A stretch of DNA of 64,000 bases from Ligula intestinalis (GCA_036362985.1 JAYGXS010000004.1:1125143-1189142); one strand, 5' to 3'. Numbered from the stretch's first letter, positions 33,801-48,800 are shown. Notes: generated by a model from the letters alone, not told the origin. Numbers and translations: made by a program.

Positions 33801-36800
33801 TGCGAGCCTGCTGGGTTGACTCACACTGCCTTCGTTCGCCAAGCCAGGCACGCCGCGCACTCTTGTTCTTTCGCACTGTCGACTCCCCGCGGCTCAAAAG
33901 TAATCGACACTTTCGCCTCATCTGACTGGCTGCAGTCGACAGAGCACTCATACCACACCCAAAGCTTCACTCAACGCCACAATTTTGCGGACACGCCTGG
34001 CGTGCATACGCAGCTGATAACTAGCCCATAAACAGCCTTTCTACCGTCTATTTTCCGTCAGTAAAACTCTGTCTACCCTGACTCTTGATTTAGGGGATCC
34101 TTCTGTTGTAGACAATACTACCTCTGACAATTGTAGTAGCTCAGCTTTTTAATCTACAGAGAAATTAATTTCTGATTGTGGTATATATCAGTATATTTAA
34201 GGTCTATAGGCGTAGACCGTAATTTTAAGTGTATATATGTGTCAAAACCCGTCAACTACTGTGAAATATACAAATGCTGCCATCAGACAGTCCTTAGTAG
34301 TATAAATTGACGTTGTAACTTACCTCACTAACAGCCTAGGTACTTGCTAAAAGGCCCAGACACGTGTTTCACCGGTATTCTGCCGCTGCTTGACACAGCT
34401 GCGAGGGATACGGCTCATCAGTGGGTGCCCCAGGTTTCCCTATCTGCTTTCTGGTTGATATACCGATTTTGAAAGTTGACGGGTTTCAACACAAATATAC
34501 ACTGAACATTTCAGTCTACGCCTATAGACTTTAAATATACTGATATATACCACGATCAGAAATTAATTTCTCTGGAGCTTCAAAAGCTGAACTTTCAAAA
34601 CCGGTATATTAACCAGAAAGCAGATAGGGAAAGCTGGGGGACCCACTGATGAGCCAGACCCCTCACAGCTGTGTCAAGCAGCGGCAGAATACCGGTAAAA
34701 CACGTGTCTGGGCCTTTTGGCAAGTACCTAGGCTGTTAGTATGGTAAATTAAAACGTCAATTGTAGTAGCGTCGACAACAGAAGGATCGCCAAACTCAAG
34801 AGTCAGGGAAGACGGTGTTGGTAGAGGTTTACTGCCTTTACAACGTCTGTGTTACGAGCCGACTGCCAGCTGCATCTGCTCGCCAAATATGTCCACGAAG
34901 TTGTGTTGATTTGCATAGTTTTGGCTGCGGGATGAGTGCTCTGTCGGCTGCCGCCAATCAGATGGGGCAGAAGTATCGATTACCTTTGAGCGCACGCGCG
35001 TATGAAGTGGCGAGTGGGCCGATAACGCGGGAAAGGCCGATAACGCGTGGGGTAGATGTTTGCGCAGAGCAGAAGCCGAATGAGTCAGCGCAGTTGCACT
35101 GGATGGCAGGCTTCTAGGGGGCTCTAAATCGAGGCTACATCTACGTTCGTGTGTGCCTGTCGAAGTTCTGCATTAGGACCTCTGCCAGTTTGCCCTCGAG
35201 CGCTCACATACCTAAAATTCTAATTCTTCCTTATTCCTTAGCATCCGTTGCCTTCTCTGTCTCCGTTCCCCCTCGCCTTTTCACCATCCTGCAAGCATTA
35301 AGCGAGCTTTTGAAACCGAACCACCAATCTTTGTACACTCCCTTTGCATGTCCATTTGTATATGCAGTCTGGCGAGTGCTGCATGCAACATGCCTCAGTT
35401 TGTAAAAGTTTGATTGCCACTCACATACCAGCGAGAAGGCATTTTCGAAAGCTATGCAATAATAATAAGCAGCATTCGGCATATTTAGCACTTAAAAGTA
35501 ACTATAAGAACTACCAAGTGTTTGTTAAGAAAACAAAAAATTTCCGATAATCCCCAAGTTCCGCAGACGTAAAAATAGTTATAATTTAGAACAATAACTT
35601 TAAATATTTTGTTTATCTGAAAAGTTGAGCTTACCACTTTCATTGTGTAACGACAACTTTTCTTGAGTCAAAAATTTTTTGCACGGATTACTATTAATGG
35701 ATAACTATTTATTTAATATCGTCCTTGAAATTGTGGAATCATTTCCTGCGTTTTCAGTATATTCATTTGTTAATCCAGCAATTCATCTTCTGTTTGACGT
35801 TAAGATTAAAACCTTTAAAATAAAATATATATAAAGAGCATTTTCCGTAAGAAAGTATTTTTGGATATAAGTTCTTATGAAGATGGCCATGGGAATCATA
35901 TTTAGAAATACCTCAAAACTGCAAACCACATTGCTGAGCATGCAAAACGTCCGCAAGATAACTCAGATATTTTTATTCCTAAGATTAATAAAAAAAGTTT
36001 CCATAGTACGTTACCTCTTTAAAAATTGCTTTATATGGATATTTAGCTGACGTATTTCTGTGCATATTAATTTTTTTCCAGAGTAATGGCACAATGAAAT
36101 TGGAGACTTTTGATAATTTCTTGAATGTACCCGAATGACTGGAGATGAAAAAACTTACGTTTTTCTTTATAATGGATTATTTTCAACACAAGTGGATTAA
36201 TTCCACGATCCGTTGTAAGTTTGCGAATACAAAAAGAAAAAAGGCCGTTTATATGGCCATTTTTTGAAGGACTTATTATCCTTCTGTCTTTTCCATTTAT
36301 AAATAGCGCATAAGCGGAACTTATTGTTTACAAAAAAGGAGATTTCTACAATACTTTCATTACATTACTTTTGCGGTAACATATGAGGACACTTTGCTTA
36401 AACGGCAAGGGGAGCGGTGCGGATTAAACAACATGCGATGAAATTTTTTGTTACTGCTTTTTTTGCCACAAAATTTCACAGATCAGCTTAACATAATTTT
36501 CAAAATATAAATCTACCTTGTTTCTGCAGATAAATGCGATTACTAAAACTTGGCTTCACTTCCATTTGAGCACCTTGGGACGACCTTTTCCAGTTCTGGA
36601 AGGAATATTTTCTATACTTATTTTACTTATCCCGGAATTATTTCATAGCACAATGCATATTACTAAAAAAATTGGTTCTGTCATACCTTATAGCACAGGA
36701 AATTTCTTCGATATAAAGTTACTCATGATTTAGCCAAAATTAGTGCCTACTTCGCTCCATAACTTTAACTAAGAGGACAGTTTTCCAAAATAAAGCCTTT

Positions 36801-39800
36801 CTACGATTAAATGCACTCAGTTGATCAAAATAACCTGTCCAAATATATCCTAAACTACCAAGTTAAATTTCGCCATGAAAGTTGCATGCAGAAACCGCCA
36901 TACGGCTGGCCTGTTGCGCCCATAAGAAGCCGAATGTTTAGCTTTCTTTGTTTATTCGAACTACGAAAATGAGGTCATTAGCGCACAAAGATTTGTCATG
37001 TTGGCAATTACAGTCTTTGGCTGTGTTTTTGATCTCCTGGTGTTAAGTGGTTTGTGTTCCTCATTTTACCCGCGGTGAATGGAAGACTATTTTGGTAAAA
37101 AAAGTTTGGAATGATATTTTTTCAGGAAAACTGTATGCTTCCCTGTTTACTCCTCCCCCTCCCCCTTCTCATTCACTTCCTTCTCCGCCTTCTCTTTCCT
37201 GCAGTCCTCCTTCTCCTTTATATCCTCCCCCTCCATCTCCTCTTTCCCTCAATTCTCCTCATCCTTCTCACCCTCTTCCTAGATTTTCTCACCGTCATTG
37301 TTATAATCTTGTGTGTTAACACTGGTTATATCCCCCGGTTGCGGGTTAGGAAGAGAAGGCAGACAAGATAGCAGATAATACTGTATTGTAAATGTGTCTC
37401 CTTGTACATCAACTCTGTCTTCTGTGTGCCCGTGAGCAACGTGTCTTCTGCCGTCGTTCCCGTGTCGCCAGCAGCAGTGTGTTCTGTCGTCGGTCTCGTC
37501 TCGGCGCTTTTCCTGTGACCTCGGCAGCAGAATACCCTTTTGCTCGCAACCTCGCTATTTAAGGACCAGTAGTCATTGTTCCCTATTGGCCTTCCACGAG
37601 TGGCCGATGGAGGCAGTCATCGGCGGTTTCCTTAGCGTGACCTCCCGATGGCAGAACCCGGCCTGCGGTGGTCTCGCGTAGGCATGCCTCCTTGCGTCCT
37701 CGCGTACTGTCCACCCTTTGAAGTTCGCGTTCTTCATGCACTGGTGGCCTGTAGACTTCCTTTGTTTTCACAATCCCCAAAGAAGAGGATGAAGAAGAAG
37801 GTACGAGGACATGGACCGATTTATTTTGAGACTGACGTTTCGGACACTCTCTCGGTTTCATCGTCAGAGTAACTGGGTGGTTGTTCCTGTTCGCCGAGAC
37901 TGTTGCAGCCTTGCCGTTTGCCTGCTATTATATCCGCGCTCGACGCACGAACTTGGACCTGCCTGATCGATATTGATTAACCGTAATATTGATCGCTGGT
38001 GAGCTCGTGTGATTTCTGCTCACTCATCGGCTGTCGCAAGTCAGCGTGCTGGCTGATGTGCTCATCGTCGACTGACGAGTGTTCCTGCCGCCTGAGTTGA
38101 TCTCAACCTCGTGGGCGTGGCGCTGATTAGGTTCCTGGCCGTTTTCCCCACTTTTTACCTCCAAAACTGGTTTTATTCCATACTCGAGTATATTTTGCAT
38201 TTTGTTAGCCTTGCTCGAACTGACTCGAGCCTTTTGCGCAACGCCTGGTAGGCGGGGTGGACATCTCTTGCTCTGTTAAGTGTGCCAGTCGAAGACCAAC
38301 TTTCCAGCAGCAATCTAGCCATTTTGTCATTGGATCGAGCAAGGACGCTTGCTTTGTCAAAGGCGAAGTCGTGTTTCTTCTGCTGTGCGTGGGCATAGGC
38401 CATAGACTGCTTATCGTTGCGGTCGATTGCCTGCTGATGCTCGTGCAATCTTGTACCCAGGCGTCTGCCCGTTTCACCAACAAACCTTGCATCACAGTCC
38501 TGGCACGGTATGCTGTAGACCACACCGGATTGTTCTGTCAACGGTAGCGGGTCTTTTGGCCGCATGATTCGCTGTTTCATGGTTGCCTCAGGCCTATGAG
38601 CCACACCGATCCCGAATGGTCTCAGGATTCTAGCAGCTGCCTCTGATACATTTTTCACATCAGTAATTGCGAGCCAGAACTTGGGGTCTTCTCCCTTCGA
38701 CCGCTCAAGATGGGGTTTCGTAAGACACTTGCGCACAAAGGTCATAGGATAACCGTTGGCCTGAAATAGAGCATGCAGATACTTAATCTCCTCCTTTTTC
38801 CCACTTTCGTCGCTGCAGTGTGTCTGAACGCGTTGGAAGAGTGTTCTATCACAACTGTGTTTGTGACAGACGGAGTGGTTGCTCTTGAAGTAGAGAATGC
38901 GCATGGTATTGGTTGCGAGCCAGAACTTGGAGTCTTCTCCCTTCCTTTGTTTTCGTACCCTCAGGAAGGTCCGATTGTTAACTCGCATGCCGGGCCTTCC
39001 TAACAATCATCCTCATCCTCCTTATCAGTATCATCATCTTCATCATCGTCCTCCCCTTTATTCCCAACCCTTTTCCTCTTCATTTTTTAGGTAGAACTGG
39101 AGGTCGATAAGCAGTTGTTGGCCTTTGAGGACCTTTTTGGCGTACCACCCCTTCGAGTGGATGGACATCAGCATGTTCATGTTTTGCCCGGTTCGCCTCT
39201 TCCCCCTCACATAACTATTATGCATCTCTTTTACACGCCTCACATCATGTGTAGGCCCCCAATCAGGGTACGGCGATGAGAACGTCCCTCCCGCTCGTGC
39301 ATGATTCCAGGAGGCTTAATTATTCATGCGTACTAACGCTAGCACTACCCTATATCATAGCCCCTATCTTAACCCTAAGCATTAGAAACCTTAAGCCTAG
39401 GGCTGATTTAACTGGAATTTGGTGTAAAACCACTTTCTCGATTCCTCTTTGCATGTCCCGATTCGGCGACCATGCAAATCATACCAAAAGGACAGTTGGC
39501 CTCATGCGCGTTCGCTCTCACTGCCGCGTCGTCATCATTACCAGCTGCAGCACCACATCATGTGGGCACAGTGGCAGGCGTAGTCAAACAACCCGTCTTC
39601 GCGTGCCACGCATGTGACCTGAACCTCATCGCATGCATCAGGTCTGCTTTGGGACGGCTTAGATATCACATGTGTCTGATAGCGTCAAAGAGGCCGCATT
39701 AGAAGAGACCATTGCATTCTTACGTTTGGCGCCAAGATGTATCTACTTAGCCCTTCAATAGGCTGCCCTCCCAGTCAGAACACCTAGCACGTAGATTACA

Positions 39801-42800
39801 GCTTTTCAGTTGTATTATCGCAGGGGGTTAAGTAAGCTGAATTCTAGCAACTGCAATCTTCAGACCATGGTTCCTTAGGAGTGAAGAAATCAGCGAAGGC
39901 CAGAATAGAAGTAATAGTTTAGTCTGTACACAGAGGAATGGAGAATAAGAGGAAGAAGCTTGACCTCGGAACACACGTCACTCCGCTGGATGGGCGTGGT
40001 CTGAAGTGCAGTTTAGTACCAGGAATCCCCAGCGGCTAGAGAGGCAGCGTTTACGTGTGCAGGCCTACTATTCGTTGCCCGGCCAGGGATCAGCTTTGCG
40101 GCGTCTGTGATTGGCTGTTCTCAACAATCGAGAACAGCAGTCATGAGCCTTTGGCAAAGTTCACTTCGGCGCAAGCTAGTTACGACATGGGCGCGCAGGC
40201 CAAAGATGAAATGCGTTAGTGGCTGATCTTGGGTCCCAGGTGGGTGCTAGGGGCCACTACAGTATCATTAGTGAGTATTGCGCTGATTTACAATAGTGCT
40301 TTCGTCCGTGATGTTGGCTTCCGTGCCCTTCCCTTGCCCAATGCGCAAGTCGACTGTTCGAGCCCCTCAACCAACTTGCGATGCGATTGGCTGCAGTGAT
40401 CGAAGTTATATGAAAGCTTAGGTCAACAGCCTGCCACATATGGATACGCAGATACTATTGTGATGATAGGATCGGCCTTACACGTGCCGTGGGCCAGCAT
40501 GGTTCAAAATAACCCTTGCGGGGTCATGATTACACACACCCCTACTTATCAACTTTAAGCTCTCTAAATCGATGCTTAAGGGAAAAGTTTAAAGTTAGAA
40601 GGCTAACATTTCATTAATTAAGCCCCTTGCTCGTTACCTGCTATTTGCACTAAACACTGCGACTGCTGCCGAGGCTAGAGAAGACAGCCCGGGACAAGTG
40701 AGTTCGGCTAGTGAAAACCCCCAAACCGTTTGGCTTTAATTCCAGGTTTATATGTATTTAATGCTGCCTGATAAACGCATATGACGAAGGCCACTTCCAC
40801 TGCCTTTATCCGTACAGCAGTTCCGCCACGTGTGAATATAATGATAAGTAAAGCATAAGAAGAAGACGCGAGCTCTGGAAGGGCAATTGTTTTCTTCTGA
40901 GCTTTCGGCTCCACACGAGAAGCCATCGCCAGAGAAAATTAGATAGCAGCAAACGTTGGCTACGCAGTATGGCATCGTTTATCTAGTGCCAGATCGCGAC
41001 TGTTCATGGCATTATACAGGGCAGACCGAACGACGACATAGCTCTCGAATAGCGGAGCACAAACTGTCAGTGCGGAGAGGCGACCCACCATTCTAGATCG
41101 CTACCCACACCCTGGAAGAAGGCCACAAATTTGATTTCTCGGGCACGTTGATATTGGCACGTGCCGCGAATACAACGGGGCAAAAAGTACTGGGGGTTCG
41201 GGTGTCAGACTCCAACTCCATCAACATGCATGTGGATATACCGCCCTGTTATTTTGCCATTCGCGCTTGCAACCATAAACCACGGCCAGTTCCCATTCAA
41301 TTACGCAGGCTGCCACGCCAAGGTCACACGCCACAACTCCAGGGCCGCGCGCCGGTGAGACCTGATAAGATGTCGTGAGCATGGACGTGACGCAGGCATG
41401 GACCAATCACAAGTATCACCCCCACCCCTACTTACGCGAAGTCAACTCTTGCCGCTGTCTCATTTTCTCTGAGACGAAAGCTCAGAAGAATAAAGTTGCT
41501 GTTCCAGAGATCGCGTCTTCTTCTCCTTAATAATACGAAACTGGGGCACGCATATTCGTGTCTTTTTATGATAAGAATGTCGGTATCTTCCGATTGTTGG
41601 GTACAGTTGTCGTTTAAGAAGACAATCTGCGCGTCGTCTCTGTATATTTGAAGCCGGAATTAATTAATCCTCAAACAAAGTACCTTGTCGCATCAATTCA
41701 GTTTCTGCCGCTAGTTTCAGAACGTAGGCTATCTATGTGAAAGGGTACTCCGTGTTTAGATTAGGTAAATTATGCCTTCAATTATTGTAATGCCCTTCCA
41801 TTTTGATTTTCAGGTGTTCGCGAGGTGCTCTCTCGTCTTCTCCCGCGTCGTGGTGTTCGCTGGATTCGCATTCCCGAGGAAGCCCTGTTGGTCGACGGAA
41901 TTTCTGACGAGGAGCTCACAGGAATGGGTAGGCATAGCAAATCTGCATCGAAAGATCCCTTGCGGTCTCTATTTATTAACCTCCTACCTTTATTCAACTA
42001 CTAATTGTGCGCCTGAGTCTAGCGCATTTAGTCTTTCCAAGCCAAGATTCTTTTTCTCGGATGAATACAGGACTCTGATTAGAGTTAAAGGACTCGCAAT
42101 TATGCCGCAAAACTGCACAATCTTGCTATTCCTGCAGTCGATGCGCCTATACTTGAATTAGATATCAGAAGTAACATGTTTTCGGTGGTTACCATCGGGT
42201 TGGTAAAATTGCATGGAAAATGAAATAAGTAGAGTTGGCCAGGGTTATTAAGTGTATAATGATTACAGCTCATCATTTTCCCGAGCGGAGGGAGGGGGGA
42301 GGAGAGGAAATCAGGATAGGCTGTAAGTATTGGTCGTGGTTCGGGTACGTAGGGTGATAATTACTCTTATTTGCGTGGACTGAACAACTGGGTGCGATAT
42401 GTGATCGCTATTTGGCGTTAGTGACGACCGTGGAAGTCATAGTGTCTGTATTAGCGTCTTCTGACAACATAGCACTGGATTTGTTAGCTGTATAGTCACT
42501 ACCTCGGCTGTTGCTGGCACCCGTTGGAAAAGGCCCTTGGATAATTTGGCTGGTGTTTGGTAGATAACCTGAAAGGTTTCGTCAGGATGGACTCGATGAT
42601 TCCTATCGACAAGGTGTGCGAGAATAGAACTCGAGGTTCCATTAGTTTCGCCTTAACCTAACCAGGTCGGTATATGTTCACATACCTCTTTTCCAGGTGC
42701 CTCGTTGTTCTGCCAATGTATCTTGTCCCACGGGCGCAAGTGAAAGAGTAAATGCCCGTCGATGTCGCCTTCGACAGGAGTCGGTTTTAACCTACAGATC

Positions 42801-45800
42801 TTAGAAAGAGACAATTCGTGAAGCATACGCATAAGTTCGCCGTGGGGAAAGTGCTGAGGGCCGAATTTACTCTTTCATCTGCTCCTTGGTCGACGCCGAC
42901 ACCAGGTGGCTATCGCATATTACGCCCCCCCCCCCCCCACCGATGGTAATTATTGACTCCATGCATGTTACAGTAATTTTCTCACCGCGTACTCGACCAA
43001 TTCTCACGGCCTCTCCTAATGTCCCCCCCCCACCTCCTCCAACGCAATGTCAACAAAAATTCCGGAGTACGGTATCTATTTAAACAAGTTACTTAAGTGA
43101 GCTTATAATATTCATTAGCATAGGGTGTTACCTCAGGATATTTTAGTCACGCCTGACTAACGGCTTTTGAATGAGAATATTCTGTATAGCGAGTACTGCA
43201 AGAAACATTCCGTAAATCGAAAAAGACATGTAATCACTCGCAAGCCAACATTGAGAAGGTTTTTAATACTGTTAATCATGCAGTCCAGTTTACATTATGT
43301 TCAGTCGCGCCAGGTGCCGATTCTGTGATGAGCTTCTTTTTAACCGCTGTGAAAAAGTTGATTCTTTAAAAAACGGCTACTTAAAAAGTATGCATTTTTA
43401 CCAATGATTTTGATTGCCTTTATAAATTTAAATGTATATTTCTTCGAAAGAATGCACAAAAAATTCCTCTCTTGTACTAATTTGATGGATAGTTACACCT
43501 TGCAATTTTTATCTTAAAGGAAGGATTTCCTTCGGTTTTAAAATATTTTCTTATTTTGAGTTTTTTTACGTTTGTGCGTGTTCATTCATAATATCCGTCA
43601 ATTTATTTATGCTGCCACTGATATAGTCAGCATGGTCCATGTCTTTTACGAAATTCTATGAAAGCTATCCAACCACTTCCTAAAAACCTTAGACAAGAGT
43701 TTACTTTTCCTTCAACAGCCAGAACAGAGCATTCAGTTTGTAGAACTTGAATTCAGTTCTAGCAGTCAGTAGGTTTCGAAATCCTTCGGCGATTTATAAA
43801 CTTTGTTAAAACCGAAGGAAGCCCTTCCTTTAAGACACAAATTTTACGAAAGCATAATTTGCTATCCAATAAGTTTAAGAGAAGAACTTTTCGTGCATGC
43901 TTTCCATAAAATATATATTGAAATTTATAAAGGCAGTCAATCAATCAATGATTTATGTAGCCATTTCTTACAGAATCAAATTTTTCGCAGCGACCGCTCA
44001 TCTCAGAGTTGGCATCTTAGCGTGACTGAAATGAATTGAAATTTGACTGCAGGTTAAACAGTATTTTAACCCTACTCAATGTTGGTTTGCGAGTGATTAC
44101 TGGTCTTTTTCAGTTTGCGGAATGTATTTGCAGCACTCGCCATCCTGTATACATCTGACCACCAGCAAAAAATGCTATTCTGTCAAAGACCCTTTTGAGC
44201 TTGACTTTTCACCTTGACTTTCACCGCTCTTATAAATTCTAACATATATTATAGAAAAATGCACAAAAGTGTCATTTCTTGTGCTTGTTTGGTAGGAAAT
44301 TACATCTTCTTCCTCTTTTATACTTGAAGAAATGGTATCTTTCGGTTTTAAAAACTTTTTACAATTGCTGAATAATTTTAAACCCTACCGACTCTTACAT
44401 CTGCATGCAAGGCCTCCAGTCAACATGCTGTGTACATTCTGTCTTAGGATGAGTAAATATTCTCCTTCGGTATGTGAAAGAAGTCATAAAGTTTCCATAA
44501 AAATTTGCACTGTATGTGGGCCAACTTTTATTAATTTTAAGCAGGATCAGGAAAGGCTTCTAACTTAGTGAAAGCCGTTTGATGCAGAGTCTTTAAATGA
44601 GGCAGAAAGGATAATAGACTGTTCCGCTAGCAGTTGCAGAAGTGCAAGTGTCCGATGAAGCGCATGCACCTGAATTTTTTCCGGACGTGGACAACTGATG
44701 CAGAGAGAGAAACATCGATCGGTGTTGCAAGCCCGCGGTTGAGTCAAACACGTGTACACAGCGTGCGTATTAGGTGGACTGAAGACGATATGAGGGAGCA
44801 CTGCCACAGTATCCACTTCTAGCATATAACGAGGCCGAGGAGATTGGATCTGTTTTAATGAGTTAGCAAGTGAACGCGACGTCCACTGTGCGTTCTAAAG
44901 ATCGAGAAGACATGCGTGCTTTTATGGAAGAGTTGGATAGGAAACCCGGACCTCACGATCAGTCCAGTGTGTGTTGTGTGCAGTGGTGGGCTAAAAATCA
45001 GGCTGCAATGTGACCTTTATGGTACTTTAGTGCATCTGAGATCCGAGCCAAGTGTACCGGCACGCACCGAGCGCTCGATGCCGTCTCTGGTCTTTTTGAC
45101 TGTGTTTTGACAGTTGGCACATTTAGGTGCGTTAGCTGTAGCGCAAATTTACTATCACTTTAAAAGTATTCACGCGCAAGTCAACGTCCATGCACCAGGC
45201 TCTTGTGGAGCAAATGGCAGACTTCGTTAAGAAGGGCAGTCGGAAGAGTAAGAGGGTAAGGATGATGTTGTTGCAATTGGAAGTAGCGAGGGGCGAAGAT
45301 GGAGAGACACACGTTGGGGATGGGAACGAAGGCAGTAGTGGTGTCAGCACATGTTAGCTGTTGGGACAGGTCTGGTGGTTCCTCGGGAATAGCAGCCTTT
45401 GTGCAAATCCCTGGCAAATATGCACTGTTTAAGTAGTTCGCAGAGGCGTTGAAAATCCCAGGCTAACAAAAACAACTGTAGCTGTGTAAGCACTATGAGT
45501 GGTTTAGATGAAGTAGTTGAGCAATTGTAGAGTTTTTGTCACTTAGCGGAGGAAATATACTTTCTGCACCGTGAAAAGTCCAGCAACTGCCGCACTTTTC
45601 CCTTTATCATTCAGCAGGTTTTAATGGCAGTACAATATCAAGGGGACTTGGGGCAGACGTGAAGACAGTGATGGACAACGGTAAGGAGTCCATCTACGCG
45701 TTCCTCACACGATCCGGTTCTAGCGATGGCTCTTATCTCAAATGCTTAAGGCCACATTAAGAGGTAAATATTAGGTGTGCCTCTTATCCCTGTGATAACA

Positions 45801-48800
45801 TGAATTATTGCATTAGTTGGCAACTCTTCAAACCACGACCGATAGCACGTCTGCCAGATTTATGGTAGTTATAGTCATTAATGCACTTCTGTGAACCTCT
45901 GGAGATGGATTCTCCAATAGCGACCCTACTTCCTCTGCCCTTTGGCGTGTACCAGTAATTTCTTTGGGCTGGATTTGACGCGCTAACTGACGGGCTTCGA
46001 AGGCCGATGTCTTACCAGTACCACTACCACCAACACAGGCAGAAACGACAGACTGAACGCGTGCCGTCCGATCCCCATTAAAATTCACCGTTGCGGGGGC
46101 CACCGAATTTGCCTAATGCTAATCAATGCATGCGTACCTATCGTTGGCAGTACTTTTACTCACGAAAAGACTTTCTTTTTTGCGTTCTCACGCCCCACTC
46201 AGACTGGGATTGTTTGCACATAATGAACTTACCAATCACAGATGCCATGTCTGAATCCTTGTACGTAAAGGCACTAACTGATCAGTGTTCAGGAAGGAAA
46301 CAGGCTTTCTGTAGCGTGTTGGCACCTTCTGCCTTCCATTTAGGGGTCTCTTCATGCAGAAGCTCGTTTTATTTTGCGAATTTAACGTGACCCACATCGC
46401 AGCTGTCATCTGTATGGCACCATTTGCTTGTTTTCCGCACACAAACTGAATGATTCAGCACACAAAGCCACGGCTCAATCATCTCCGACTTTGACCTTAA
46501 AGCAAATGCTTCGTGTCCGCTGCGTCAGCAAGCCTTCTTTTGCGCTCTTACTAAGTGTGTGTCCCTAGTTGCCACGACTTTTCGTTGTTTATGACCTTTT
46601 CTCACACAACTGCACCTGAGGTTTTATTGCCACACACAGCACAGCAGGAAAAACGTATTTCAAGTTAGACTATGCTTCGCAGAACTGACCCTTGTATCTC
46701 GCTTCGTAGCGGCTGCAAGCAAAACCGACTTTAAATACCCTAGGTATGAGCTGGCTGATCTCGGCTTCGTAGTTGGTTCTCTGTTCGTCACCTGTCACAC
46801 TTACGGAGCGCGGTTGCGGTGGGAAGCCAACAGACCTGTGTGCGTCAAGTCCTATTTGAATTAATACCTGACCTGCAGCTACAGAGCGGCAAGGCGATGA
46901 TAAACTTCAGTTCGAGGAAGTGCTTATGATGCATCTGCTAGACACAGTCGGTCGGTTAGAGGCGCCGTACTGGAGCGTATTCTGGTGTTTCTGGTCCCTC
47001 TCCGTCATCAGCTAGTCGTACCCAGAATCAAGTCGTGTCACACCCGAGCCTCGAACTCGCGACTTCTCTAAATCAGCGTTAAACGCCCTAACCATTGAGC
47101 CACGAGCTCGTTGGCTTGCCGGTTTTTGATTTAGACTATACAGTGGCGGATAAGTATACACCGATCAGTTAGACGACACACTTGTCCGTCCATAAGGCCT
47201 TTGGAGCTCACTTCGAGCCTATGCCATTTCTGGATGATTAGCCGCCGTCAGCTAGTCATTCAACATTCACGTGTTGTCCCAGAAATTGGTACTTCGCCCG
47301 AATTTCGAACTCGCGACCTTTTTTTACTTAGAAGGTCGATGCTCTAACTACCATGCTACGGGCTCGCTGCCTTGCCGTTTTTTATCAGGACTATGCATGA
47401 TATTGAATAGGTGCTCACTGATCGCCAGAAATGGCCGTTTCAAACTTCCTTGTCTCTGTCGGTATTGCAGGTTTGTCTACAACGTGCAGGGTGTCGCATT
47501 TTGCTGAAGCAAAAAGCCTAACCGTCATATATATTCCGGGGAAATGTGTGTGTGTGTGTTTCTGACTATCGGTTTCGATGAGATCAACCAAGTGCACCAA
47601 CAGGTTGGTACAGGAGGTGACGGTCTCAGGGTTTAGTTTAAAGTGATAGAGGACGTAGTTTGCGGCTCCGCACTCTTCACTTCCTCCCGGAGTCTTGAAG
47701 ACTAAATGGGGTCTGGCGTCGGCTGCTGTATCAAATGCAAGCCAATTCAGCGCCTACCTTAGTCTTAAGTGACAGAAGACTTTGCGCAGGTGCTACTGTG
47801 CTGTCTATCCTCACTCACCTATAGTAGGTGTCTGGCCAGACTTAGATAAACCAGGACTTGTACTGCTTACTTCTAATACTACGTACTGGGGTGTAACTTG
47901 GTGATAGTACGCGTTGGTACTGGTACCGACTGGTTTGTTTGTCAGAAGTGACGCTGATTAAGTCAGCACTGTTCTCATATCCCCTTAATCACGGCAGGAA
48001 GTCTAGTAGTACTGGTGCTGGCACTGACGTCACCATTTATCAGAGTTGACGCAACTTTAGCCAACACTAGGGCTTATATTCCCTTGGTATCAACAGGGCG
48101 TATGAATCTGGGTTTAACTATTTCGGGTAAGTACATGCTTGGGGTCATGAGCAAGGCTGCGTTTGTCATGGTTTCCGCACTCTCATCTCTATCTTTGAAG
48201 CTGTACGCACTAAGATGATGCCAATATAGCTACATGCCTACGCTAGAAGTGTTAATTTCAGTAATGGTGCTTACAAAAGCCAGTACTTAGTATACTATTA
48301 GTACTGCCTGTGTATGCTTTTTAAGGAGTCGCACCCAGTATGCACTCCCAATCTGTGGGATATAATAGTGAATAGCATTTGGACAATACTATAGCGTTTG
48401 AAGAGTAGTGATTAAAGTCAACTCTAGGCTCATGCCTCCACATGCCAGTAATAAGTGTAGTAGAACTTGTGCTAGCTCTGACGCTACCATTTGTCGGAGG
48501 TCAGACCATCGTCTTTCTAACTAGGTGGGCTACAAGTACCGGTAACAGAGGACAACAGTGTTGCTGAGACTGCAATAGGCTAAAAAGCTTGGACTTAGCT
48601 TTAAGGACTCGACTGCACTATAAAAGCCAAGCAAGTCTTAACTAAGAGACTCGACTGCATGAATTAAGGGGTACATTAGTATATGTATAAACTAGATAAT
48701 GAAGTTACAGCCAGTTAGAGTTAAAGGTAAGGTAGATTGGAATTACATGTGGCTAATAAAGCAATTTTACTGCTGCTGTTAGGAGAACTAGGCTATAATC

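Noticed and set aside
37047..37371. Pro/Ser-rich and Leu-rich frames
   Set aside because: Translation of a pyrimidine tract in two frames; composition artefact.
39345..39420. Telomere-like CCTAA/CCCTAAG words, also near 54450-54480
   Set aside because: Too few and irregular for an interstitial telomere array.
41772..42161. 129-codon frame over the third exon
   Set aside because: The spliced frame with matching phases is a different one and carries the family motifs.
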